A model generated the notes under the pieces. The model saw nothing but the letters and a program-made list of their open reading frames with translations, searched no databases and was not told the DNA's origin. Of a DNA stretch of 64,000 nucleotides, positions 44,715 to 54,156 are shown one piece after another. The stretch spans positions 62,001-126,000 of the forward strand of contig JASBTM010000012.1 of assembly GCA_030148425.1 (NCBI GenBank), given 5' to 3'. The position numbers and the translations under genes were made by a program. Every line of letters begins with the position of its first letter. The first letter of the stretch is position 1. Source of the stretch: Hyphomicrobium sp. (lineage in GTDB: Bacteria; Pseudomonadota; Alphaproteobacteria; Rhizobiales; Hyphomicrobiaceae).

Positions 44715-47700
44715 CTAGCGATGCGAGAAAGCCTGCAACGGCGCCACTTCCAGCGTGTCCGATGCGAATGCTTTAATGGCTCGTGTAACCGCCACCGCCC
44801 CCGCTAATGTTGTATAGTAGGGAACATGGTGAAGCAAGGCCGTGCGCCGGATGTCCTTGCTGTCGCTCAGGGCCTTTGAACCCTCGGTTGTATTGAACAC
44901 GAGGTGAATATCCCCGTTTTTGATGGCGTCTACGATGTGCGGACGCCCTTCAAGAACCTTGTTGATAGGTTCACAGGGGATGTCGTGGGCCTCGAGAAAA
45001 CGCTTCGTGCCACGCGTGGCGACGATCTTGAATCCCATTGCCGCGAGTTCCTTAACCGGCGCTACGACGCGGGATTTATCGCTTTCCTTGACCGACACGA
45101 AAACCGTTCCCTTGGTGGGCAGTTTCAGGCCGGCGCCGAGCTGGCTCTTGCCGAAGGCCATAGCGAAATCGTGGTCGATGCCCATGACTTCGCCCGTCGA
45201 ACGCATCTCGGGTCCCAAAATGGGATCCACGCCGAGGAAGCGCGCGAACGGAAAGACGGCCTCCTTGACGGCGATATGCTCGAAGTCGGGCTTCTTCAAG
45301 TTGAACGACGCCAGCGGCTTGCCCGCCATCACTTCCGACGCGATCGCCGCGATTGGCAACCCGACGACCTTGGCGACGAACGGAACGGTGCGCGAGGCGC
45401 GCGGATTGACTTCAAGGATGAAGACCTGATCGTCCTTGATCGCAAACTGGACGTTCATGAGCCCGACGACGCGCAGCGCAAGCGCAAGCTCGCGTGTCTG
45501 ACGCTCGAGTTCCGCGATGATGTCCGGCGAGAGCGAATGCGGCGGCAAGGAGCAAGCGCTGTCGCCCGAGTGAATGCCGGCTTCCTCGATATGCTCCATG
45601 ATGCCGGCGATGAACGTATCCTTGCCGTCCGAGAGGCAATCGACGTCGACCTCGACGGCATTCGTCAGATAGCTGTCGATCAGCAGCGGGCGCTTATCCG
45701 ACACGACGAGTTCCGATGGCTTATCGAGCGTCGCAGACAGACGGGCCACGTAGCGATCGACCTCGGCGCCGTCGTGGACGATTTCCATGGCGCGCCCGCC
45801 GAGCACGTAGGACGGCCGGATAACGACCGGATACCCGATCTCTTCCGCGATGCCGCGCGCAGCCTCGGGCGCCTTGGCGATGCCGCTCTTCGGCTGCTTG
45901 AGCTGTAGCTTGTCGATAAGAGCCTTGAAGCGGTCGCGGTCTTCGGCGAGGTCGATGGCGTCGGGCGACGTCCCGAGGATCGGAACGCCCGCTTCCTCGA
46001 GCGCGCTTGCGAGCTTCAACGGCGTCTGACCGCCGAACTGGACGATAACACCCTTGAGCGAACCCTTGCCGCTTTCGACGCGAATGATTTCGAGAACGTC
46101 TTCCGCGGTCAGCGGCTCGAAGAACAGCCGGTCTGACGTATCGTAGTCGGTCGAGACGGTCTCGGGGTTGCAGTTGACCATGATCGTCTCGTACCCGGCC
46201 GCCGTCAGTGCAAAGCAGGCATGGCAGCAGCAATAGTCGAACTCGATGCCTTGACCGATGCGGTTCGGACCACCGCCGAGAATGATGATCTTTTGCTTAT
46301 CGCTCGGAAAGGCTTCGCAGGCAGGTGCCTCACCGCTGAGACCCGATTCATAGGTCGAATACATGTATGCGGTCGGGGAAGCGAATTCCGCCGCGCAGGT
46401 ATCGATGCGCTTGAAGACCGGCGCAACGTCCAGATCCTTGCGCAGCTTGCGTACGTCGGCTTCGCTGACCTTTGCGAGCTTCGCCAGCCGCGCATCCGAG
46501 AAGCCTTGGGCCTTGAGTGCGCGAAGCTGAGACTCCGTCTTCGGCAATCCGTGCGCGATGACGCGCGTCTCGGTATCGATCACGGCCTTGATCTGCGCGA
46601 GGAACCAGGGATCGATCTTGCAATATTGATGGATCTCGTCGAGCGAGAAACCCTCACGGAACGCCTGGGCGACCTTCAGAATTCGATCCGATGTTGGACG
46701 CGAGACAGCGGCGCGGACGACGTTCTTATCGTCCCCCTGCCCCAGACCTTCCAGCTGAATGTCATCGAAGCCCGTCAGGCCCGTTTCCATCGAGCGCAGC
46801 GCTTTCTGCACGCTTTCGGCAAACGTACGGCCGATGGCCATAGCTTCTCCGACCGACTTCATCGACGTGGTCAACGTCGTGTCGGCGCCCGGAAACTTTT
46901 CGAAGGCAAAGCGCGGAATTTTCGTGACGACGTAATCGATCGTCGGCTCAAACGACGCGGGCGTTGCGCCGCCCGTGATCTCGTTTTGGATTTCGTCCAG
47001 CGTATAGCCAACGGCGAGTTTGGCCGCGACTTTCGCGATCGGAAAACCCGTAGCCTTCGACGCCAGCGCGGAGGAGCGCGACACGCGCGGGTTCATTTCG
47101 ATGACGATCAAGCGGCCGTCAGCAGGATTGACCGCGAACTGAACATTCGAGCCGCCCGTCTCGACGCCAATCTCGCGCAGAACCGCAATCGAGGCATCGC
47201 GCATGATCTGGTATTCTTTGTCCGTCAGCGTCAGCGCCGGCGCGACGGTGATGCTGTCGCCAGTGTGAACGCCCATCGGATCGATGTTTTCGATGGAGCA
47301 GATGATGATGCAGTTGTCCGCCTTGTCGCGGACGACCTCCATCTCATACTCTTTCCAACCGATGACGCTTTCCTCGACCAGAACCTGGTCGGTCGGAGAC
47401 GCATCGAGACCGCGGTCGATGATCTCGAAATATTCTTCGCGGTTGTAGGCGATGCCGCCCCCCGTGCCGCCAAGCGTAAACGACGGACGGATGATCGCGG
47501 GCAAACCGACGTGCTCGAGCGCCGACGTCGCTTCGTCGCGGTTGTGCACCAGACGCGAGCGCGGCGTCTCAAGCCCGATCTCTTCCATGGCCTCGCGGAA
47601 GAGCTTGCGGTCCTCCGCCTTGTCGATGGCTTCGGCTTTAGCACCAATCAACTCGACGCCGTGGCGGTGCAGAATGCCCTGCTTGTGCAGCGCCAGCGCC

Positions 47701-47993
47701 GTGTTGAGCGCCGTTTGTCCGCCCATCGTCGGCAGGATGGCGTCCGGCTTTTCCTTGGCGATGATCTTCGCCACGACTTCGGGCGTGATCGGCTCGATAT
47801 AAGTTGCGTCCGCAAGATCCGGGTCGGTCATGATCGTCGCCGGATTGGAATTGACGAGGATGATCCGATAGCCCTCATCCCTCAGCGCCTTGCACGCCTG
47901 CGTGCCGGAATAGTCGAATTCGCACGCTTGACCGATGACGATCGGGCCTGCGCCGATGATGAGAATGGACTTGATGTCGGTGCGTTTTGGCAT
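44715..47993 (-). CDS. carB: Carbamoyl-phosphate synthase large subunit
   Basis: This 1092-residue subunit makes carbamoyl phosphate for pyrimidine and arginine synthesis using ammonia from CarA. Two homologous ATP-grasp halves are seen: one from [19 protein letters not shown], the other from [19 protein letters not shown]. An oligomerisation region lies between, and an MGS-like allosteric domain is at the C-terminus ([31 protein letters not shown]). ATG 47993 is chosen from family alignment; the frame is open to 48056. carA is 4 kb upstream on the same strand, separated by five other genes. Confidence 0.97.
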   Translation of the reverse strand: MPKRTDIKSILIIGAGPIVIGQACEFDYSGTQACKALRDEGYRIILVNSNPATIMTDPDLADATYIEPITPEVVAKIIAKEKPDAILPTMGGQTALNTALALHKQGILHRHGVELIGAKAEAIDKAEDRKLFREAMEEIGLETPRSRLVHNRDEATSALEHVGLPAIIRPSFTLGGTGGGIAYNREEYFEIIDRGLDASPTDQVLVEESVIGWKEYEMEVVRDKADNCIIICSIENIDPMGVHTGDSITVAPALTLTDKEYQIMRDASIAVLREIGVETGGSNVQFAVNPADGRLIVIEMNPRVSRSSALASKATGFPIAKVAAKLAVGYTLDEIQNEITGGATPASFEPTIDYVVTKIPRFAFEKFPGADTTLTTSMKSVGEAMAIGRTFAESVQKALRSMETGLTGFDDIQLEGLGQGDDKNVVRAAVSRPTSDRILKVAQAFREGFSLDEIHQYCKIDPWFLAQIKAVIDTETRVIAHGLPKTESQLRALKAQGFSDARLAKLAKVSEADVRKLRKDLDVAPVFKRIDTCAAEFASPTAYMYSTYESGLSGEAPACEAFPSDKQKIIILGGGPNRIGQGIEFDYCCCHACFALTAAGYETIMVNCNPETVSTDYDTSDRLFFEPLTAEDVLEIIRVESGKGSLKGVIVQFGGQTPLKLASALEEAGVPILGTSPDAIDLAEDRDRFKALIDKLQLKQPKSGIAKAPEAARGIAEEIGYPVVIRPSYVLGGRAMEIVHDGAEVDRYVARLSATLDKPSELVVSDKRPLLIDSYLTNAVEVDVDCLSDGKDTFIAGIMEHIEEAGIHSGDSACSLPPHSLSPDIIAELERQTRELALALRVVGLMNVQFAIKDDQVFILEVNPRASRTVPFVAKVVGLPIAAIASEVMAGKPLASFNLKKPDFEHIAVKEAVFPFARFLGVDPILGPEMRSTGEVMGIDHDFAMAFGKSQLGAGLKLPTKGTVFVSVKESDKSRVVAPVKELAAMGFKIVATRGTKRFLEAHDIPCEPINKVLEGRPHIVDAIKNGDIHLVFNTTEGSKALSDSKDIRRTALLHHVPYYTTLAGAVAVTRAIKAFASDTLEVAPLQAFSHR

Positions 47994-48143
47994 TTGGCGC
48001 AAAAATTTGGCCGAAGCTCGCGCGAAGCGCGGTCGGCTCAGGGGTGGGTGGAACAACGGGCTAAGGGGGCCTTATAGGCAAAGCATCGCGCGGGGGAAAC
48101 CCCGAAAATACCGCGCTGCGATGTTCTTCGCCTCTAAGACAAT

Positions 48144-49370
48144 TTAAGCTGTTTTTACATTGTCATATTTGGCGGCGTCGGTTCCTGGCAGGAACACTGT
48201 CAGCAACCCGAGCAATGGCAGATACGAGCAAATCTCGTACACGTACCCAACGCCCTTCTCGTCGGCGACGATGCCGAGCACGGCGGCGGCAATGCCTGCG
48301 ATGCCAAATGCCGCGCCGAAGAAGACTCCCGAGATCATGCCGACGCGGCCCGGAATGAGCTCTTGGGCAAAGACCACGATGGCCGGAAATGCCGACGACA
48401 GGATCAAGCCGATGATGATCGACAGGATCACGGTCCAGGTCAGATCGGCATAGGGCAGCGCCAACGAAAACGGCAGGCTACCGACAATCGAGAACCAAAT
48501 CACCATCTTCGGGCCGAAGCGGTCTCCGAAGACGCCCCCGAGGATCGTTCCGACCGCCGACGCTCCAAGGAAGGCGAATAGCATCAGCTGCGACGCCTGC
48601 ACCGAAACGCCGAATTCATGGATGGCGTAGAAGGTGTAAAAGCTCATGAAGCTCGCAGTGTAGATGTTCTTCGAGAACATCAGCGCTGCCAGCACCACAA
48701 GCGCGATAGCCGTGCGCCGACGGGAATGAATGAGGCCGACGCCGACGTGTCCCTTGGCGCGCTTCGAGCCCGCCGACACCGCCCACTCACTTACTTTCCA
48801 CAAGATGACCATCGCCAGAAGCGCGAGCGCGGCGAACCATGCGAGGCTCGCTTGGCCGCGCGGGACGACGATGAACGCCGCCAGCAACGGACCGATCGAC
48901 GTGCCGAAATTGCCGCCGAGCTGAAACAACGACTGCGCAAAACCGTGCCGCCCGCCGGACGCCAGCCGCGCAATACGCGATGATTCCGGATGGAAGATCG
49001 CCGAGCCGATGCCGACGAACGCCGCGCCCGCGATCAAACCGAGGTAGCTGCCGGTAAAAGCGAGCAACACAAGACCGGCAAGCGTCGATCCCATGCCGAC
49101 GCTCGTCGAATAAGGCACGGGACGCTTGTCGGTATAGAGTCCGATGAACGGCTGAAGAAGCGACGCCGTAATCTGAAAGGCCATCGTCAAGACGCCGATC
49201 TGCCAGAAGCTCAAATGATAATTCTCTTTGAGCATCGGATAGATCGCCATGAGCAACGACTGCATGACGTCGTTAAGCAAATGGCAAAAGCTCACGGCGA
49301 ACAGGACGGCGAGCGAGGCGCTGGCGACCGGCGCACGAAGCGCGGCGCGTGATGAATCAATGGCGGTCAT
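48144..49370 (-). CDS. MFS transporter, fosmidomycin-resistance (Fsr) family
   Basis: This 408-residue major facilitator has about twelve hydrophobic segments. SFCHLLNDVMQSLLMAIYPMLKENYHLSFWQIGVL at the start, then GIGSAIFHPESSRIARLASGGRHGFAQSLFQLGGNFG in the centre, are typical of the Fsr family. E. coli Fsr exports fosmidomycin; the natural substrate is unknown. An isoprenoid-pathway gene (ispDF) lies in the window but far away, so no link is claimed. ATG 49370 is chosen over 49448. Confidence 0.9.
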   Translation of the reverse strand: MTAIDSSRAALRAPVASASLAVLFAVSFCHLLNDVMQSLLMAIYPMLKENYHLSFWQIGVLTMAFQITASLLQPFIGLYTDKRPVPYSTSVGMGSTLAGLVLLAFTGSYLGLIAGAAFVGIGSAIFHPESSRIARLASGGRHGFAQSLFQLGGNFGTSIGPLLAAFIVVPRGQASLAWFAALALLAMVILWKVSEWAVSAGSKRAKGHVGVGLIHSRRRTAIALVVLAALMFSKNIYTASFMSFYTFYAIHEFGVSVQASQLMLFAFLGASAVGTILGGVFGDRFGPKMVIWFSIVGSLPFSLALPYADLTWTVILSIIIGLILSSAFPAIVVFAQELIPGRVGMISGVFFGAAFGIAGIAAAVLGIVADEKGVGYVYEICSYLPLLGLLTVFLPGTDAAKYDNVKTA

Positions 49371-49475
49371 TGGAATCTCCGAGCGACCTTCTAACGCTGG
49401 AGTCCGCGCAAAACATCGCCCGCGGCGGCATGGCTGCCATCCCGCCACGCAACGCCGCAGAGGCCTTGAAGGCGG

Positions 49476-50186
49476 CTATTTCCCGTCCGGCGGCGGTGTC
49501 GCGGGCGCGGGCGCGGGAGATTTATCCGGCAGGGCGTCCGCCGGAACATCGATCTTCAGGTCGATCGGGAAAGAATAGGTCGTCTTGAAGATGGGCTTGT
49601 CTTCGTGCCCCGGCGCCAGAATGACATTGCTTGCGGGAAGCCCCGTCAACGCATCGACGTAGAACATCCGGAATGCCTGGTTGGTCGGCGCGCTCGAGCC
49701 TTTTTCCGGTTCCGTTTCGAGCTTGTAGGAGATGACGTCGCGGCCGTCGATCTTCGCGCGGCCCTTGCACGCGTAGTTCCCGACGTCCGTCTGCTGCTTG
49801 ACGACGGTATCGTCCATCTGCTCGCGAAGCTGAGCGGCGATCTGCTGCGGCACCGGCTTCCAGCCGGTTTCCTGCTTCGCCCATGCCTTATCGCCAACGA
49901 GGATCAACTCCGTCGTCTGATTGCTGAGTTTGGCGGTCATGGTCTGGTGCATGCGGTCCGGCAGCACGTAATCCACCTGCATCTGCATCGGCCCGTTTTC
50001 GGTGAGCATCTGTGTATCCATGCGGAACCACGATGACTTCCTGAGCTTCTGCAGTGCCGCCGAAACCTCCTCGCGGCAGGGATTGGCGTTCTGCTTGGAG
50101 TCGGCCGGGCTCGGCGGCGCGATCTGCGCCGACGCGTAGCTCGACAAGGAGGCGGTCGCTATGATGGCTAGGGCGATGCGGCGCAT
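49476..50186 (-). CDS. Exported protein, paralogue of the upstream gene
   Basis: This 236-residue protein has a signal peptide (cleavage near ASAQ). Two Cys at 37 and 140 are 103 residues apart. A beta-rich body includes MQMQVDYVLPDRMHQTMTA, YVDALTGLPASNV and FKTTYSFPIDLKIDVP, in the style of LolA-like lipid-carrier folds. A Pro/Ala tail follows. The next gene upstream encodes a clear relative with the same Cys spacing. No named family recognised. A LolA-type hydrophobic-ligand carrier is only a structural guess. Confidence 0.7.
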   Translation of the reverse strand: MRRIALAIIATASLSSYASAQIAPPSPADSKQNANPCREEVSAALQKLRKSSWFRMDTQMLTENGPMQMQVDYVLPDRMHQTMTAKLSNQTTELILVGDKAWAKQETGWKPVPQQIAAQLREQMDDTVVKQQTDVGNYACKGRAKIDGRDVISYKLETEPEKGSSAPTNQAFRMFYVDALTGLPASNVILAPGHEDKPIFKTTYSFPIDLKIDVPADALPDKSPAPAPATPPPDGK

Positions 50187-50221
50187 GGAGGAGATATCCC
50201 GATGGATGCCCGAAGGCTCAG

Positions 50222-50848
50222 TTAACGGAGCTTTTGCGCGGGCGCATTCGCCGGCGCAACGATGTCGATGTCTGTCGGATAGGAATATTTGACTTCGCGC
50301 AGCGGCTTGGAGCCTTCGGCGAGCGTCGACACCACGTTGAAGGCGGGTAAGCCGCTCTTCGGATCGACGTAAATCGTCCGCGCAACCACCTTCGACGCGT
50401 CGGCCTGAGAATGCGATTTATCTACGAAGCGGTAGCCGAGCAGATCCTGGTTTTCGAATTTCACCGTGCCGAGACAATCATAGCCGTCGAGCTTGGCCGG
50501 CCGCGCCAAGGCTTCAGCGACCTCAGCAATGATCGACTGTGTGTATTGCGGCTGCAGCTCCTCGAAGCTTCCGCCTGAACCTGCATACGCGCGGTTATTG
50601 ATCAGCATTGTCTGCTGCTCGCCCGGCATTGCAGGCGACGTGACCGTCTGAAGCATTCTGAGGGGCGGCATGTAATCGATGCGCATTTGAGCCTCGCCCT
50701 CGGCGGTTGCCTGCGAGAACTCGACGCGGAACGACTTCAGCGACAGCTGTTTTCTGATGGCGTCAAGAACGTCGGCCGAGCAATCCGCAGCAGACGCCGG
50801 AGTCGCAACCGCGAGCGCCGCGGCAGCAACAAAGAAAAGGCGCATCAA
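50222..50848 (-). CDS. Exported protein, paralogue of the downstream gene
   Basis: This 208-residue protein has a signal peptide (about 1-20, ATPASA). Two Cys at 23 and 125 are 102 residues apart. It shares the landmarks AQMRIDYMPPLRMLQTVTS, IYVDPKSGLPAFNVVS and REVKYSYPTDIDIVAP with the 49476-50186 protein, so the two are tandem duplicates. Both sit 35 bases apart on the same strand and are probably co-transcribed. Function unknown. Confidence 0.72.
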   Translation of the reverse strand: MMRLFFVAAAALAVATPASAADCSADVLDAIRKQLSLKSFRVEFSQATAEGEAQMRIDYMPPLRMLQTVTSPAMPGEQQTMLINNRAYAGSGGSFEELQPQYTQSIIAEVAEALARPAKLDGYDCLGTVKFENQDLLGYRFVDKSHSQADASKVVARTIYVDPKSGLPAFNVVSTLAEGSKPLREVKYSYPTDIDIVAPANAPAQKLR

Positions 50849-50959
50849 CTTCCTCCCAGATTTTTTCCCTGGGTTATAAGCAAATTTGCCGCAGACGCGA
50901 CCTTAAAGTTCAGCAAGGTTGATTTGATGGCGTCCTGACACCCCCGACGCCCGAGCCGC

Positions 50960-52000
50960 TTATTTTTTGCGCATCTTCTCGCAAGGGTCGCTGCGTTCGG
51001 CGCGCGGCGTGAAGACGAGAAAATCAGCGGCGGGTCGGCCATCGGGATCGCGCGGGATATACGACTGCGGATCGGAGTTGCCATCCTCGACCTCGACGAA
51101 CAACACCGAGACGACTTTCTTTTCGGACGCTCTTCGATGCAGATACCACGGCACGCCGCGATCGGCACGGGCGTGTCCCGTCCCCGCGATCAGGATGGCG
51201 GAGCCTTGCATCGCGGCGTTCAGGGTGACGTCGGCCAGATGTGCATCTCTGTAGCGCTGCGCAAACGCCATGCCGCCGAATGCTTCCTTGGGCAGCGCGC
51301 CGCAATGCGCTTCCTCGATTTCCTTGATCGACGCCTCGTCGTATTTGTCGCCGAGAGGAACGTCGAGCGCGAGGCGCATCTGTTCATCAGCAGGCAAGCT
51401 GCCCGGGCCGCCCTTGGCGGCCTTCATGATATCGGCACGCGAAACGTCCCCGGCATAGAATGATCGCTTGGCCGCAATGACGAAATCGATCAGCGGATCG
51501 TAAAGGTCGGGCCACCCCGATTTCTGCCAGCCGACCGCCTCTTTCAATTCGGCGGCCGTGACCGTCTTACCGTCCCGCAGCTTCGATACGGTTGCATCGA
51601 TGGCTGGCTGCTGATCTTCGCGGAATTGCTCGAATACGATTGCGGTTTCGTTTCCTGGCACGGACAGCGCGAATTCCTTGATCGCCGCCGCCTGCAAGAG
51701 ATGATGCGTTGCGTTGTCGTGCGTCTCACCGAGAATTAGCACGCCGCCGGAAGCGAGCGCTGCCGTCGCCTCCGCTTTCAATTGCTTCCATTCATCGTCG
51801 GGGCATGGCTTCGCCGAATCGTTGCCACTCGTTTCGGCGGTCGGAAAGATGCGACCGCAAAGCGGATGCGCACAGGCCGACGTCTCCGCGCTCTTCTGCA
51901 GAAAAGGTCCTGGTTTGCTGGGCGAGCACGCCGTCGCGTCCGCCGCCCCGCAGATCAACCCCAAGGCAGCGGCGAAGATTTGATGGCGTAGCGCTCGCAC
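50960..52000 (-). CDS. ChaN-family (haem-binding/iron-regulated) exported protein
   Basis: This 346-residue protein has an N-terminal hydrophobic segment with a Cys (FAAALGLICGAADATAC) that could be a signal or lipoprotein leader. The ChaN domain follows: VLILGETHDNATHH, IVFEQFREDQ, SFYAGDVSRADIM and ILIAGTGHARADRGVP. ChaN relatives bind haem and are linked to iron uptake. The insertion between Cys30 and residue 75 (several Cys) is unusual. Its start lies 2 bases after the carA stop, so it is probably co-transcribed with carA. Confidence 0.82.
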   Translation of the reverse strand: MRALRHQIFAAALGLICGAADATACSPSKPGPFLQKSAETSACAHPLCGRIFPTAETSGNDSAKPCPDDEWKQLKAEATAALASGGVLILGETHDNATHHLLQAAAIKEFALSVPGNETAIVFEQFREDQQPAIDATVSKLRDGKTVTAAELKEAVGWQKSGWPDLYDPLIDFVIAAKRSFYAGDVSRADIMKAAKGGPGSLPADEQMRLALDVPLGDKYDEASIKEIEEAHCGALPKEAFGGMAFAQRYRDAHLADVTLNAAMQGSAILIAGTGHARADRGVPWYLHRRASEKKVVSVLFVEVEDGNSDPQSYIPRDPDGRPAADFLVFTPRAERSDPCEKMRKK

Positions 52001-52002
52001 GC

Positions 52003-53202
52003 TCAGCGCTCGCGGCTCGTCGGCACGCCCTTCTGCTCGCGCATCATGTTGACGAACCGCGTGAAGAGATAGTGGCTGTCCTGCGGGCCGGGAGACGCTT
52101 CCGGGTGATGCTGCACGGAGAAGACGGGCTTGCCCTCAAGCGCCAAGCCGCAGTTCGAACCATCGAACAGCGAGACGTGGGTTTCGACGACGCCATCCGG
52201 CAGGGAATCGCGATCCACGGCGAAGCCGTGGTTCATCGACACGATCTCGACCTTGTTGGTCGTGAAATCCTTCACGGGATGGTTGGCGCCGTGATGACCC
52301 TGGTGCATCTTTTTCGTCACCGCGCCGAGAGCGAGCCCCAGCATCTGATGACCGAGGCAGATGCCGAACACCGGCTTGCCGCTATCGACGAGCTTCTTGA
52401 TTTCCGGAACGGCGTATTCGCCGGTCGCGGCCGGATCGCCCGGACCGTTCGACAGAAAAACGCCGTCGGGTTTGCGCGCGAGGATATCCTCGGCCTTCTC
52501 TTTCGCGGGCACGACCGTCACCTTGCAGCCAGCAGATGCGAGGCAGCGCAGAATGTTGCGCTTCAGGCCGTAGTCGACCGCTACGACGTGAAATTCAGGG
52601 TTTTCGTTACGCGTAAAACCTTTGTCCCAGACCCAGCGCTGCTCGTCCCACGAATAGCTCTGGCCGCTGGTCACTTCCGGAACGAGATCGAGGCCCAGCA
52701 GTCCGTGCCAGGATTTCGCCTCGGCCTTCAACGCGTCGATATCGAACTTGCCGGACGGCTCGTGCGCGATGACGCCGTTTGGCATGCCCCGCTCGCGGAT
52801 GCGGGCGGTGAGCGCCCGCGTATCGATGCCGGCGATGGCGACGATGCCGCGCGTCTTCAGCCACGCGTCGAGATTTTCGGCCGCACGATAGTTCGAAGGA
52901 TCGGTGATGTCGGCACGCAGAATACAGCCCCGCACGCCCGAACGCGATGCGAGGTTCGACGTCTCGGTGTCTTCCGCATTTGCGCCGACGTTACCGATAT
53001 GCGGGAAGGTGAACGTGATGATCTGTCCGGCGTAGCTCGGATCCGTCAGGATTTCCTGATAACCGGTGATCGCCGTATTGAAGCAAACTTCGCCCACGGC
53101 CGTCCCGGTTGCACCGAGACCGCGTCCGGCAATGACGGTCCCGTCATCGAGCACGAGACGCGCCGTCAGAGGCACTTCTGTCCAGGGTTCAGGTGCGGTC
53201 AT
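52003..53202 (-). CDS. carA: Carbamoyl-phosphate synthase small subunit
   Basis: This 399-residue glutamine amidotransferase subunit releases ammonia for CarB. The N-terminal domain ([46 protein letters not shown]) is followed by a class I glutaminase domain. The latter has nucleophile [16 protein letters not shown] and the His-Glu pair in [10 protein letters not shown]. The start is ATG 53202. The divergent yqeY gene lies 175 bases away. carB is 4 kb downstream, split from carA by the ChaN-like and paralogous exported genes. Confidence 0.97.
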   Translation of the reverse strand: MTAPEPWTEVPLTARLVLDDGTVIAGRGLGATGTAVGEVCFNTAITGYQEILTDPSYAGQIITFTFPHIGNVGANAEDTETSNLASRSGVRGCILRADITDPSNYRAAENLDAWLKTRGIVAIAGIDTRALTARIRERGMPNGVIAHEPSGKFDIDALKAEAKSWHGLLGLDLVPEVTSGQSYSWDEQRWVWDKGFTRNENPEFHVVAVDYGLKRNILRCLASAGCKVTVVPAKEKAEDILARKPDGVFLSNGPGDPAATGEYAVPEIKKLVDSGKPVFGICLGHQMLGLALGAVTKKMHQGHHGANHPVKDFTTNKVEIVSMNHGFAVDRDSLPDGVVETHVSLFDGSNCGLALEGKPVFSVQHHPEASPGPQDSHYLFTRFVNMMREQKGVPTSRER

Positions 53203-53377
53203 CTTTCATCCGTTCATGGAAAAGCAGGCGTGGGGTCGCCAAGTCGCGCGGAACCTAGGGTAACGCCCTTTCAACGTCAATTACGGTCGTCGACGGAAAG
53301 TTCGTACCTAGCAAAGGCTTGCTCAGGACGACCCGCAACACGTAAACCAAGTCCTTCGACCTCAAGGAGACCTACCC

Positions 53378-53815
53378 ATGCGCGCGAAGATCAACGCGGA
53401 CCTCAAATCGGCAATGAAGGCCGGCGACAAGCAACGAGTGGGAACACTCCGGCTCATCAATGCAGCCATCCAATCCGCCGAGATCGAAGCGAAGAAAGAG
53501 CTCGATGATGCGGGAATTCTCGCGGTCATGACCAAGATGGTGAAGCAGCGCCGCGATTCAATCACTCAATATACAAGCGGCGGCCGCCCCGAACTCGCGG
53601 CGACCGAGCAGGCGGAAATCGACGTCATCGAAGCTTATTTACCGAAGCAGATGGACGAAGCGGCTGTATCGGCCGCCATCGCCGACGCGATCAAGGAGGC
53701 CGGGGCGGCATCCGCGAAGGACATGGGCAAGGTTATGGGCGTGCTCAAAGCCAAGTATGCCGGACAGATGGATTTCCAGAAGGCCAGCGCCGCCGTGAAA
53801 GCTGCTCTCGGTTGA
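53378..53815 (+). CDS. GatB/YqeY domain protein
   Basis: This 145-residue YqeY protein consists of two helical halves (MRAKINADLKSAMKAGDKQRVGTLRLINAAI and YAGQMDFQKASAAVKAALG at the ends). It resembles the tail domain of GatB of the tRNA amidotransferase. Its role is not established, though a link to tRNA or amidotransfer is often suggested. It is the first gene of the yqeY-dnaG-rpoD order typical of Alphaproteobacteria, with AAGGAG before its start. Confidence 0.93.
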   Translation: MRAKINADLKSAMKAGDKQRVGTLRLINAAIQSAEIEAKKELDDAGILAVMTKMVKQRRDSITQYTSGGRPELAATEQAEIDVIEAYLPKQMDEAAVSAAIADAIKEAGAASAKDMGKVMGVLKAKYAGQMDFQKASAAVKAALG

Positions 53816-54156
53816 CGATATAAGCACTGTCATCCTCGGGGTCGTCCCAAGGATGACATGTTTCCTGGTTCAAACCTTTTCCCTTAACGCTGCCATGCGG
53901 GCGGAGGCCTGTACCCAGACGACAATCGATATTTTCGGTGCTTCAACTTGCCCGAAGCCCGGCCTGCGCCGGAATGATGTTCAAAGCGGGTGATCTGCCT
54001 ATTGCGAAGGCACTGTGGAAAGCGGGTACGGATTTGCGGCTCAAAGCCTTGAATGGGCGAGCATCTGAGCGAATCACCTATTGATTTGTCCGCCGTGAGC
54101 CCCCTTGGCTGGACCCATGGCACGACTTTTCGCTGGATCCGAGGCAAAACGCGGCA
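53816..54156. other. Intergenic region with palindromic elements before dnaG
   Basis: About 340 bases between yqeY and dnaG without a coding frame. It holds a REP-like palindrome (53828-53858) and a second GC-rich imperfect palindrome near 53960-53985 (CCCGGCCTGCGCCGGAATG). Promoters for dnaG are probably to the right of these. Confidence 0.45.
53828..53858. repeat. REP-like palindromic element
   Basis: Arms TGTCATCCT and AGGATGACA enclose a further 3-bp GGG/CCC pairing and a short loop. The sequence resembles the short intergenic palindromes found in many copies in Rhizobiales genomes. It may also act as the 3' end of yqeY, but no T-run follows. Confidence 0.55.

Noticed and set aside
46221-48077. 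618-codon open frame on the plus strand opposite carB
   Set aside because: It is antisense to a certain gene. Its Arg/Asp-rich composition is what the reverse strand of GC-rich coding sequence gives, and no domain is visible.
51709-53508. 599-codon plus-strand frame across the ChaN-like gene and carA
   Set aside because: It spans two well-supported minus-strand genes and the start of yqeY, with no recognisable protein features.
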